NCBI RefSeq assembly: GCF_004210375.1
Contig: NC_134827.1
Span: forward strand, 106,067,285 to 106,131,284
Source: Tachypleus tridentatus
Lineage: Eukaryota; Arthropoda; Merostomata; Xiphosura; Limulidae
Reading direction: 5' to 3'
DNA: 64,000 nt
The notes beneath the pieces were generated by a model. It did not search any database, had not been told where the DNA came from, and saw only the letters and a list, made by a program, of their open reading frames with translations. The position numbers were made by a program, and so were the translations under genes. Positions 38,501-48,813 of this stretch are shown here, piece by piece. The number at the start of each line of letters is the position of its first letter. Within the stretch, counting starts at the first letter, position 1.

Positions 38501-41500
38501 TAGCCTAATCAAGGATTTTGAAAAAAGGCCAAAGTATCGCAAGCTTCTAGTAAGTGTTTATTTTATTCTATATTTCACACAAAACCTTTGTTTTTTTCAT
38601 ATAGTGGTATTATATATATGAATATCACTATAATTATTAGGACTTAGATTTCTGTGTTTACATGTTTATAAATAACATATTTTTACGTTTATAATGAACA
38701 TATATTTTCATGTGTGTCGCATCTTTTTGTGTGAGGCTCTCGTCTGAGAACCTATAAGCATCTTGTTTTTGTGGAAAATAGAAAAGATCAAATTACGTCC
38801 CACAAACAAACTTGCAAATCAGTCAAAATAAATATTTTAAAAAGTATTCTTGTTAAGATTTGTAACCTTCAATAAAACTAACTAAAAACACAATTTAGTT
38901 TCGTTTGACACTTTTGTTACGGACATATTTTTTCCTGCACATGTGTTAATGATTTATATTTAAAGTTTATGTGAGCTACATTAATATGGTGTAAATTTGG
39001 CATAAAAATGCAACTAATAATCAAAATTTTAACATTCTATAAGTTTTAAGTTCTTAGTATGATAAGTTTCTTTTTTTAAATCCTAAATTGTCCATAGTGT
39101 GAGAATTGGGACATTTGCTTTCTAGGTATCCTCTCTTCTCCAATTTATTTACCATTCATCCAAGAAGTATGAAAATCATGTACTCATGATGTTGTCATCA
39201 CTCAGACGAAGCACACTTTTTATAGCCTTTAATCTTATTTCATTACAGATCCATAAAATAGAAAATCAGACCCCGTCTTATGTTCATTTGTCAGGTCCGT
39301 AGTTTCTCCTAATGTGTAATACTATACTATTTATAACCAATAAAAAGCCAAACTTTTAATCTGTAATATGAAGTATTATATTGGTTTCTGCACAGAGAGG
39401 TCTGGCATTGCCAGATGGTTAAGGCACTCGACTCTTAATCCAAGGGTGGCGGGTTCAAATCCTCGTCACACCAAACATGCCATGGGGACATTATAATGTA
39501 ACAGTGAATCCCACTATTGATTGGTAAAAGAGTAGCTCAAGAGTTGGTGATGGGTGGTGATGACTAGCTGACTTCCCTCTAGTCTTACAGTGGATTGGCT
39601 AGGGATGGCTAGCAGAGATAGCCCTCGTGTAGCTTTGTGTGAAATTCATAAAAAAACAAACAAACTGTACAGAGAATTGTCAATTTCCCTTCCAGGTCAA
39701 ACCTCATTCTCATAGGAAATAACCAAGCCTAGCTGGCTAATTAAAGACTTTTTGCACAGTTAGAAAGCCAGAAAAACTCGGTTATGCTTTTTTTTCATGT
39801 TATTATTCTGTTTTCTCAGTGCACAGTTCAATTTAAAAATAAAAATAAAAAAAGTTAACTAATACAGTAGTACCATTAATATAAAATAGAAAAGTAGGGT
39901 TAAGTGTCATCAGTAGTTAACAACAAAAAAAGGCTTAGGTAGTTCTTGTTTTTTTCATGTGTATACTTTATTAATTATTAGAAGAGTGACTAAAGTGTAA
40001 AAATCATAAACGTTTTAGATTATATTAGACAAAATAAAGGATAACAAATGTTCTGAGAGTACACTTGGGAGTAGCCTGTACATTATTTAATTCAATCGGG
40101 TAACATGACATGCATGTTTACCATGTGATTTACTGGTTATGTGGCACAGATTAGACACAGTTTAAATAGCAGTGAGATAATGAAGTGTGATCAGATACTG
40201 TACTGAAGCTATATATGATAAACACATGTTTGAAGTCATTCTAGAAAGAAAACGGGGTGAATTTGATTTATTTTGATGTATTCTGTGCTTATGAGGTCAA
40301 GTTAACCAACCTTATATAGAGTTTGGGTAGACAAAATAAAGTTTTACTGGAAAAAATGTTTCAAATTTATTTAAGGGGTTCTGGAGATTATGCAAATGAA
40401 ATTTAAGATTTTTCAGAGCAAGATACGTTATATGGCTTTGTTCTTAAACCAGAAACAAACAACCATATTCTTGGAAAAAATGTAGTCAAAATACTTCACT
40501 GAAAATTCCTTTTTTCTGTCTACACACAACTCTTTTAACTGCTAAAAGTTTGCAAGTTTTATGATAGACAAAATGTATTAAAAAGTATAGTGCAAATATT
40601 AATATGAGTCATGAACTTGTTGATATGACTGAGCCATAGTGAGAGAGTTAAACAGTGATTCTTAAGTTTGCTTTGGGTACTGTTATCACCTGGGTACAGG
40701 GCATTATCTGTGTGTTGAGTATTCCAACAGTTTATAATGATAGCTTGGCTATAAAATTTTAAGGTGTTATACTGAGATAAAAATGGTAAAGTAGTAAGTG
40801 TGACCTTAGGACTGATGTAATAAAAAAGTTCAGTAGTCCTTTAACGTTTTAGATTAATGGGTTCTAGTCGTACTTTGACCTTTTATGTAGCTGTGGCTTC
40901 AGTAAGTAGTGAAATTTAGAAACATATTGGGTTATAAAAATTGAATTTATTTAGTTTATAAATGGAGCACAGACAGCAAGCTCTGTTGTATGTGTAATCT
41001 GAATCAATTTATCGTAAGATTTTTATTAATAAATAAATAAGTATATATATTTCATGAGATTCCTGAAGCGTAACTGGTCAAAGATAAGTGTATTATGACA
41101 TCTCAAGGAAAAATTCTGCATTTTGAGCCCACATATCGTATAATGTCTTTCTTGAAAAAGAAACAAAAACATTATAGATATGGAAATCGATTAGTGATTT
41201 AAAAAGGTGAATTTATATGAAGTTTTATTTAATGTATTTTTACACTGAATTCTGTTGACAGTTTAAAATGTTTTCAAAGCATGCTATGGGATATGAGGCT
41301 TAGTTTTAGCTGTGATTTTTATAATTTTTGTGAAAGTGGGACATTTATTATTTTACTGCTTTTATTACTTCCCATCTATATTTCATAGAATAATTGTCCA
41401 ACTTCAGGCAGCTATTTCTTACTGTATTTTTAATTATTTGCCATATTATCATGTAATACAATAAGTGCTCACTAGATGGCACTGCAAAGATTATGGAGAC

Positions 41501-42320
41501 TATCAATTTATACATAAACTCTGGAGAAAAGCATGCCTATTATTTCTGTAGTTTCATTGAACTAATATGTACCACACTTAAATCCAGATATGTAACATTT
41601 CTTTATCAATATGTGCAGAAATGAAGTAAGAGACCATATAAATTTTTACGTCATTAAGTTATGAGTATTGACAATTGAAAGGCAAAATAAAAAAAAGCTG
41701 GCACAAACAAAGTCGAATAAAGGTTTTGTTTTTAATATGTGTTGACTGCAGTTCATATTTTGAATATTAAAGAATTATGGCTCATTATATTTAAACTATA
41801 ATAGCTTTAGCCAAAGATGTTCTCAGAAGCAACAAATGGTCGAGTAGAACACAACATTTTATTGTCTTGTTTTAAACTGATTTAACATGTTTATAGTGGA
41901 GTAAATACAAGTAAGAAATATGATTTTTTATAGTTGTTGTACTCTTAGTAATAAACTTTAATCACTAAAGATGGCAGTTCCTATTCACATTAGGATATCC
42001 ATCGAATGTTGCTCACTGTCTGACAAGACAGAAATTGTAACATGGTGTCATCGTTACATTTGTATTAGCTGAAGTATTTGTTTGAAGATATATTGCTTAA
42101 AAAATAATAAAAAGCCATAGTTTCTACTAAAAACTTCTTAATCTAACATTTGTACCTTCGATATGTAAGTTTTAACACGCACGTTTCTTTACTTCAGGAA
42201 CATACGTTCATTAAACGAATGCAAACCACTCCTGATTGTGTAGCTGCATGGTTTGCTTTTGTCATGAAAACCACACAGGCACCACTAGTTTCTCCACTAC
42301 GCCATCACTGGAATAAATGA
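23600..42320 (+). CDS. MAP2K7: dual-specificity MAP kinase kinase 7 (MKK7, hemipterous)
   Basis: Cytosolic kinase that phosphorylates JNK on Thr and Tyr. Ten exons: 23600-23756, 28574-28694, 29804-29876, 30274-30387, 30935-31162, 32924-33103, 34167-34247, 35780-35922, 38504-38549, 42198-42320. Phases agree at all nine junctions, giving 421 residues (human about 419). Seen: N-terminal [16 protein letters not shown], like the MKK7 N-terminus; JNK docking-like sites RPTIRGLPI (47-55, created by the exon 1/2 splice) and RSACLPLSL (73-81); glycine loop GELGTGTCG (130-138); lysine of MAVK (155); IHRDVKPSN (Asp249); CDFGIS (Asp267); activation loop S277-K-A-R-T281; APERI; and a C-terminal DVD-type docking region (EHTFIKRMQ onward). 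An in-frame ATG at 23609 has a stronger Kozak context and is equally close to the human start. No break was seen. Confidence 0.97.
24020..24068. repeat. 49-nt near-perfect hairpin in MAP2K7 intron 1
   Basis: Arms at 24020-24039 and 24049-24068 (20 bp, two mismatches) around a 9-nt loop GTCGCTGAT; the inner ten base pairs (GCTTTTCACT/AGTGAAAAGC) are perfect. The stem is short for a miRNA precursor. It could be the scar of a small inverted-repeat element. Confidence 0.6.
26492..26764 (-). repeat. tRNA-derived SINE (family 1), full length
   Basis: Minus-strand copy from a T-rich tail and GAACTTTGCATAAAGCTAC to GGCCATGCCGGGCC. It lies in MAP2K7 intron 1. Just upstream, 26204-26245 looks like a scrap of SINE family 2 and 26285-26440 may be an older, heavily diverged SINE. 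Confidence 0.92.
27510..27770 (+). repeat. possible partial copy of an unclassified dispersed repeat
   Basis: Shares a sequence order with the copies at 36540, 37830 and 40235: GGTGGTCACAAG, an AAATGTAAGTTTATTGAAAA stretch, TTAGGAG, a GAAATTTGAAA stretch, then CACTCAGGCTGTGACTT. It lacks their right-hand end. Confidence 0.4.
29106..29290. repeat. 35-bp minisatellite, about 5 copies
   Basis: Units GCTCAAAATCAGCTCTGTTG + TACAACACTGTTGTA, the first three nearly identical and the last two diverged. It lies in MAP2K7 intron 2. Each unit contains a short inverted repeat (GTTGTACAAC). Confidence 0.95.
33799..33832. repeat. tetranucleotide microsatellite
   Basis: (ATCT)n running into (ATCC)n, imperfect, in MAP2K7 intron 6. 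Confidence 0.9.
35041..35318 (+). repeat. tRNA-derived SINE (family 1), full length, older copy
   Basis: Head GTCATGGCCTGGTGGTTAGG, box-B-like GGTTTAAATCC, body ATGTGATGGTCAATCTC, tail ending in (AAAC)n. More diverged than neighbouring copies. It lies in MAP2K7 intron 7. Confidence 0.88.
36540..36925. repeat. unclassified dispersed repeat, copy 1
   Basis: Contains GATGGTTACAAGGTTGGTCA, TTGAAATGTATTCAGGAGG, CACTTTGCACTCAGACTAG and GTTTACCAAGTTTTATGAAG, and ends GCAAAAGGGTTAA. The same blocks recur in the same order at 37830-38222 and 40235-40652. The AAAGGG-TTAA end recalls piggyBac-type termini, but no matching left end was found. It lies in MAP2K7 intron 8. Confidence 0.6.
37830..38222. repeat. 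unclassified dispersed repeat, copy 2
   Basis: Same block order as copy 1 (GGTTACAAGGTCAGTCAG, TTGAAATGTATTTAGGA, ACTTTGCATACAGA). Near its end is a near-perfect palindrome, GGAGTCGGTCAA / ATTGACCAACTCC at 38187-38211, then TTGTTGAAAGAATTAAA. It lies in MAP2K7 intron 8. Confidence 0.55.
38333..38450 (+). repeat. diverged SINE (family 2)
   Basis: GACCCCAGTGGCTCACTGGT head, then CACAATGGGTAAAGCTATTC and an A-rich tail. It ends about 50 bp before MAP2K7 exon 9. Confidence 0.6.
39399..39666 (+). repeat. tRNA-derived SINE (family 1), near full length
   Basis: Head GGTCTGGCATTGCCAGATGG, box-B-like GGTTCAAATCC, body TGTAACAGTGAATCCCACTA, tail (AAAC)n. About 15 bases are missing after CAAACATGCC. 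It lies in MAP2K7 intron 9. Confidence 0.92.
40235..40652. repeat. unclassified dispersed repeat, copy 3
   Basis: Blocks TTATGAGGTCAAGTTAACCA, CAAATTTATTTAAGGGGTTC, GCAAATGAAATTTAAGATTT, GTTTGCAAGTTTTATGATAG, GTATAGTGCAAATATTAATA and an end at GAGAGTTAAAC match copies 1 and 2 in order. It lies in MAP2K7 intron 9. Confidence 0.55.
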
Positions 42321-42596
42321 TAACTGTTTAAAAAGTCCATCCAATGTTCTTACATTATTCAGTTGCCAAAAGTAGTGTTTCTACAGCCAGACATGTGGTA
42401 TGGACACCAACCAGCTGTGTTATATTTGGAAGAGAAGATGACCACACCCTATTGGCTATCCTAGACGTAGCAAGTGTGATACCACTTGTAAAAGGGTTTG
42501 ATGACCTTGTGGCTTATCAAAGGATGCAAATTTATCTGGTTGGCAGGAAGACATCTGTTTATAACAAACAACGCCATATTTCGAGTGGAGTTATTG

Positions 42597-42602
42597 AATA
42601 AA
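42597..42602 (+). promoter_or_regulatory. candidate polyadenylation signal of MAP2K7
   Basis: AATAAA 277 bp after the MAP2K7 stop codon, with T/G-rich sequence 20-60 bp downstream. It is the first clear hexamer after the stop. An open frame at 42344-42601 lies within this 3' UTR and is not considered coding. Confidence 0.5.
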
Positions 42603-44582
42603 AGTGCAACTGTTGATAGGTGTAATTAGATAGGTGTTAAAAATATTTTTTGTGTACATAACTAGCCATGAGAGATTTCACATAAATTAGTGCATGCCCT
42701 TACTTTGTTGTGGTTTATAGAAGCATGGTAAAAAACACTGTCGGAAGTCCAACATCTCGTTTTCTTTATGAACTACCTCACCATATGACTTAATTATGTA
42801 GTGTTCTCTAAAGTTAAAACATGCTACTTATTGTTTTATATCCTAGTTTTATCCGTATTATAATTTTGAACTGTAAGCTTTGATTTTGCCCTGTCATTGA
42901 ATTTAAGAAAATTAATTAAAAGGACGATTCGTATTACGAAAATGCAAAAATATTTGTGTATCTTTTGAAATGTGATTTAGATCTGAGATACAAAATGTAA
43001 CATTTCAACACGATATTGTAACTTCAAGCCACTTTTGTTCTGAAAGTCTTAAAAATTTGGTTCTCAAATATTCAAAATTTAAACCAGTGAAACAAAAACA
43101 TTAGGAACTAAGGTGTGTGTGTGGTTTTATTTTATTTGTTTGTATTTTTAATATCATTTTGTAAGGGAAAAAAACTTGGTTTGTTGATAGTAAATCATGA
43201 TTAAAAATATGACAAATAAGAAAATTTGTTATCTGTAAATGCCCACACTGAGGACTTGTTTACTCTGTTTATATGAATACAAGAATGGTGATTGGTGGAT
43301 GGAAAGACATCCACACATTGTTAGGTGCTTATATGGGCTATAGGTAATAAATACATCATGAAATACTATGATTGAAGGTACTAGAATTGTGGAACTGGTA
43401 TTCAAAGCTGTGAAGAACCTGCGTAATAGAAAATAATTAATTTACGGTTTTACTTACCTGTAGTAATTTGCCAAAAGTCTTTGATTTCATTTGTCATATC
43501 AAACCCTGTTGATCTGTTTTGTTTTTTCTTAAATTATTACTTAGAAACAGTTTTTATATTAACAGTTATGTGAAATGTACATACTTAAAACATTGTTTAC
43601 GTATGTAACGCAGGATGGCTTCAAATGTTGTAAGTGAAGTTTACCATCCATCACACTTGCTAGTTTTTAAAAAGAAATTATCTGAGAGCCACCTGTTATG
43701 CAAAATAAAAAGGTTCATGTGATGTCTCGTAGTTTTCTGTTAGCTGAACACAGGATTATCAGAAACACGTGGTCAAGTAATATTTATACCATTTCAAATA
43801 TTTATTATGATGAAAATTGGGAGTTCATCTGTGAATACTGAAAAAAAATCCCTGTTCAGTTGACTTTTAACCATATTTTAAAACTAGAATTGGTTAATTA
43901 AAGATATAACCTAAGACACTGCTTTTCATTTATTTGTGTTTTGTAAGTTAAAAGCTTTGTTTTTGGTTGAAGAAACTGTAAATTCCACATTGATGAATTT
44001 TCTGAAAACAAGTTTCTAAACTACTTGTGTGAGAATTGTATTAGATAGAAGTATCACTGACTAGGTTAGAATCTTTCTGGGACTTAACCAACAGTATTGG
44101 TTTAAAAGTAATTCATATTTCGGTTTCAATTAGCAGGTTTTCAAATGCTGTCAACTGCTGGTCGTAAGGTGGGACATTTATTATCTGCTTGTTGTATGTA
44201 TGTCGTTAAAAAATTGAAACAAGTTCAGTTATTTATGCTATTTTTGACCTGTTTCTGTTCAGATTGTTCATAGGACATTTTGACAGGTTTAACCAAAACG
44301 TTTTTTTGAAGTTCAAAGCAGTTTATTGAAAAACAGAATTGGCCTCGAAATCTATCAGGATTTATTTTTTTATTTAGCAAAATACTAAACGTACGCAAGG
44401 TATTAATTTTGTTTATAGTAAAAATGAAATGGACAAAACTGCTCCAGTTAGTCAAGAAGTTGGGATTTTCACACAACCTGATAAAAAATGTGATCATCTT
44501 ATAGGTAGGTGTTGAAGAGTACAAGTAATTGGAAAACATTATCCAACTGAGACAAAACTGTTGTTAGGCTTAAACCCTCTGT
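42603..44582. other. intergenic sequence, nothing recognised
   Basis: AT-rich DNA after MAP2K7 without a recognisable exon, RNA gene or repeat. Confidence 0.45.
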
Positions 44583-44830
44583 TATGCCTTGGTCTGTTGG
44601 TTTGGGTACTCAATTTGCTGTCTGTGAGTTGTAGGCTCAAATCTCTGTCGTTCAGCTGTGGTCGCATTAAAATATAATAGTCAATCCTGCTGTTAGTTGG
44701 TGAAAGTGTAGCCCAAGAGTTAGCGGTGTTCGGTGTTGAATAACTACCTTTACTCTAGTTTATTACTGTTATATTAAGGACAGTAGTGCGTATTGCCTTC
44801 TTCTAGCTTTGTGCAAAATTCAAACAAACT
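44583..44830 (+). repeat. old, strongly diverged SINE (family 1)
   Basis: Family landmarks in order: TGCCTTGGTCTGTTGGTTTG head, AATAGTCAATCCTGCTG, AGTGTAGCCCAAGAGTTAGC, TAGCTTTGTGCAAAATTC, then CAAAC tail. Confidence 0.75.
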
Positions 44831-46145
44831 ACTATGTATATTTGTGTGAAACGCAGATATGTTTGATTACTTTAGATTTGAAAACTTGAATTATAAATGT
44901 TTTGTAATGTACAACATCACTTTCCAAGAAACTGTTGTCAGTACAGGCAAAAGATTTAAAACCGTAATTCACAAATAACTACATTACTTGAGATGCGAAC
45001 GATTTTCTCAGCCATGCTAAAACTTAAATGTTTAGTTACATCAGTGCATTCCTAGTAATCAAGTTAATAACTGGAGGTTCGAACAGGATGTTGATCAGGG
45101 TATTACTAAGACGATTACTTAGCTAGATTGATGTTAACAGAGTAATGAGACTAGACACAAACATAAAACATAATGAATAGTTTTATTAAATGTGAGGCAA
45201 ACGTGTGTATATGTATTTATTAACTTTGAACGATTGCTTTTACTGAATATCCTAATCATATGCCAAACTGTATTCAAAGGTGTTACACACCAGACTGCCA
45301 ATTCTAAGATGCCTCAGTTTTAAGGAAACCTCGCATTTGCTCAGCACGACACGTGATTGGTATTTCTTATTGAATGTTAATGGAGCTGTAACTTCTAGAT
45401 TCCACCAAAACAACTGTTGACATCTTTAGGCGTAGATTGTATTAAGCAATGTTCTTTGCAGGCTATTTTAGTACACCAAATGAAGAAATCTTGCATAATA
45501 TCTCTAACGTTTTGTCTTGAAAAAATCAGTTGGAAATTTGACTATGTTTTCTAATTCTTACCAACTGGGATTTTCCGTTGTGCAAACTTTCAGTGCATTA
45601 GACATTATATTTACTAATATCATCCATACTAAACTTAATCGAGCAACTATCATATCTTGTTATGAATATCCGCACGATACCTCACAAAGTAAGATAGTGC
45701 AGTGTATACAATGAATGGTGGACATCACATTGATAGCTTGGAAGTAAAGAACTGGAAACAAGATGTTTTTTGACGTGTTATGTGAAGTGTTCATTACATA
45801 AAAACAATACAAGATGAAATAAACGGATGGTATGCTCATGTGCCACAACTTTAAGTATGAAAAGTTTAACTTCATGTGGACTTTTTTTTTTTTTAAGAAT
45901 AATAACAGTAAAACATCGTTTTAAATTGAGTTTGTAACTGCTACTTGTAAATTACACTCGAGTCTGAATTAAGAAACGTGAAGACCATGTGAGAAGATAA
46001 TATGAAATTCCACCACTATAAATATACATCAAGTGGTACTTATATTAATATTACTTACAATCTTAAAAATATTATGTATTGTGCCTCAACCAAGAAATCG
46101 TGCCTGAAGTGAACAGGTAAATTATTTCGTTATTCTAGTCAACAG
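44831..46145. other. intergenic sequence, nothing recognised
   Basis: No conserved exon or repeat recognised. Open frames on both strands around 45517-45875 look fortuitous. Confidence 0.45.
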
Positions 46146-46262
46146 GGGTATCCCTGAGGAACAGCTAAAGTCTAGGAATCCACTGCACTAGCATCAGGAG
46201 TTCGATTCTGCTCTGTAGACACAGCAAATAGTGCGATGTGGCTTTGCTACTAAAAATTCACC
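46146..46262 (+). repeat. diverged SINE (family 2)
   Basis: TCCCTGAGGAACAGCTAAAG head, box-B-like GAGTTCGATTC, then GTAGACACAGCAAATAG and GATGTGGCTTTGCT, typical of the family 2 body. Confidence 0.65.
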
Positions 46263-46509
46263 CACGATCTGCAGCGTCATCTAGCGACCTCAGTTCTCAG
46301 TTAACATTGGTCGGTGTATAATTTAAACAACGTAAACTTGGTAAGAAAAGGATATTACGGTAATAATCCTTTCAGCTCAGATGGTGTGAGATGCTTCTAT
46401 ATCCTTTCGGTCATAATATACATTATCTATTATAGGAAACAAAACAACAACTCCTCTGGACCAATACTATCTCAAGAACTTTCTGGAACATCTGTTTAAG
46501 CTTAAAACT

Positions 46510-46623
46510 ATGTTCGCCGTTGATCGGCGGTAAGTCTACAAATCTACAACGCTAAAATTGGGAGTTTAATTCCCCTCGGTGGACATAGCAGATACCCCGG
46601 TGTGGTTTTGTTATAAAACAAAA
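46510..46623 (+). repeat. SINE (family 2)
   Basis: CGGCGGTAAGTCTACAAATC head, CAACGCTAAAATTGGGAG, GTGGACATAGCAGATACCCC and GTGTGGTTTTGTTATAAAAC. Better preserved than the copy 250 bp upstream. Confidence 0.7.
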
Positions 46624-46821
46624 ACTCGTACATTATTAAAACTACATACAAACCAAAAAGAAATCTTCACATATTGCTAATGCAAGGGGGAAACACATCA
46701 CAACGACAGATAATAAACTACTGTATACAGTAAATAAACAACGAACAGTTATATTCACAGTCGTTATTAACATAATGGACAATGGATGAGAAATTCTTCC
46801 CCAAATCTTACTTCATGTTTT

Positions 46822-46996
46822 ACGACTGTGGGAGTTGGGTAAAAGTGACGATGAAATCCCACTAATCGGAAGAGACCACGATTTAAAAGTTGGTGGTGTT
46901 GACCGAGTGACGTCGATTTAATTTATCATTTCAAAAAATTGGAGCTAGCGCAGATAGCCCTCGAGCACATTTGTACAGAATTCAACAAAAAACAAC
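46822..46996 (+). repeat. diverged SINE (family 1), 5'-truncated
   Basis: TGACGATGAAATCCCACTAA, AAAGTTGGTGGTG, GCTAGCGCAGATAGCCCTCG and a (CAAAA)n tail match the family body in order; the tRNA head is absent. Confidence 0.65.
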
Positions 46997-47114
46997 TCTG
47001 CGATTTCATAATGTTTTTGAGCAGTAGCATTACAACCGTTTTCCTTACTTTAGATTTTAATTTTGTGTGTGTGTATTTACTACTGATATTTGTAAGTAGT
47101 CATTTATAAAACAG

Positions 47115-47385
47115 TAGGCCCAGTGTGTTAAGGCGTTCGACTCGTAATCTGAGGGTCACGGGTTCGAATTCCAGTCGCACCAAACATGCTCGCCCTTTCA
47201 GCCGCGGGGGCGTTATAATGTGATGGTCAATCCCACTATCCGTTAGTAAAAGAGTAACCCAAGAGTTGGCGGTGGGTGGCGATGACTAGCTGCCTTCCCT
47301 CTAGTCTTACACTGCTAAATTAGGGACAGCTTGCACAGTTAACCCTCGGGTAGCTTTGCACGAAATTCAAAACAAACTAAACCAC
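47115..47385 (+). repeat. tRNA-derived SINE (family 1), young copy
   Basis: CGACTCGTAATCTGAGGGTC with an intact CGT anticodon position, box B GGTTCGAATTC, the whole body and tail TAGCTTTGCACGAAATTC. The first bases of the tRNA head are shortened (GTAGGCCCAGTGTGTTAAGG). Confidence 0.92.
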
Positions 47386-47778
47386 TATATTGTAGGAGTG
47401 TTGTCATTAGCAACACAACCGGTATTATTTATAAAGTATAATAGTTTAATTCCTTTTAGAGTTTATCGCTGCAGCCAAAATGTTTATGTTTACATGATCC
47501 ATGATTATTAATTGTTTATTATGTTCTATTGATTCATAAAGTAACCGGGTATCAAGTACTTTTGAGAAAGAGCGACAAACTCCAGCTATGATTATAATCT
47601 TATCATTTGATAAGTTAACATTAGGGTTGTTGCATTATTGTATAAATTTACTCTAATACTCATAGAGAGAGATTATAAACATAAACGAAAATGTAGCCAT
47701 AATGAGTTTATTTTTTAGTCTACCTACTTTTGAGTTGATAAAACGGGAATATTTCAGTAAATTATTTTTATAAAACAT

Positions 47779-48061
47779 TGTTTGTTTGTTTGTTTTTGAA
47801 TTTCGCACAAAGCTACTCGAGGGCTCTCTGTACTAGCCGTCCCTAATTTAGCAGTGCAGGACTAGAGGGAAGGCAGCTAGTCATCACCACCCGCCGCCAA
47901 CTCTTGAGCTACTCTTTTACCAACGAATAGTGGGATTGACCGAAACATTGTAACGCCCCCCACGGGTGAAAGGGCTAGCATGTTTGGTGTGACAGGGATT
48001 CGAACCCGCGACCCTCAGATTACGAGTCCAACGCCTTAACCCACCTGGACATGCCGGGCAT
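47779..48061 (-). repeat. tRNA-derived SINE (family 1), full length, young copy
   Basis: Minus strand from TGCCCGGCATGTCCAGGTGG through an intact box B (GGTTCGAATCC) to a (CAAA)n tail. It is in opposite orientation to the copy at 47115-47385, about 400 bp away, so the pair could form a long hairpin if transcribed together. Confidence 0.94.
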
Positions 48062-48813
48062 TTTTAAAACATCGTTTCTGTGATTTCAACCACTTTCGGG
48101 TTTGCTCGTATTATTAAATATTCGATTTAGTGCTTCTTGGAAGTAAGACCATTCTACAGTTTAATGTGTTCGATCATTCACGGAAACCGATTGTTGTTAT
48201 GCCATCTCTTTTTACTTTAGTGTAATTTAATTCAAATGGGAGCTAATTAGATTGGTGTAATGCAATCTTGAATTTTTCATTTTCGTTATTTTTACTATAT
48301 AAAAACATCTATTAACTATGCATCAAAATAATTATTATTTTCGAACATGTTCTTTAGCATTTGAAAAGTCGAGATAACTGCCAAATTTATTGCTAATATA
48401 TGTTTATTTTTATTGTATTTGAATAACTTACAGCATGATTAAAGATATGTAAAAAAGGTATTTCTTCTGTTTACCTTCTAATAAAAACATGTTAGTGACA
48501 CTGCAGAATAGATATGAATTTCCAGAGGGCGGTCAAATTATTAAATATTCAGAGCTATAGTTATGTTCTTTAATGCGGTGTAGAGAGGAATATTCGAGAA
48601 GTTGCGGTGAGATTGGTGTATCATTTCAGTTGGTTGTTGTTTGCGTCCATTTGTTGTTGATTACGATCATAGTCACAGAATAATCTTTGTCCGAGTGAGC
48701 TTAACTTCAGTTTATTCCAGCATTCAGAGTCCATAATTTGCAATTCTTGGAACGGTTGTTATTTGGAGTTAAATCTAAGACTCGTCGACTTCGGCAGTTC
48801 GATTACAAATACA

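Noticed and set aside
42344-42601. 85-residue open frame after MAP2K7
   Set aside because: It begins within the MAP2K7 3' UTR, ends beside the polyadenylation signal and resembles no family I know.
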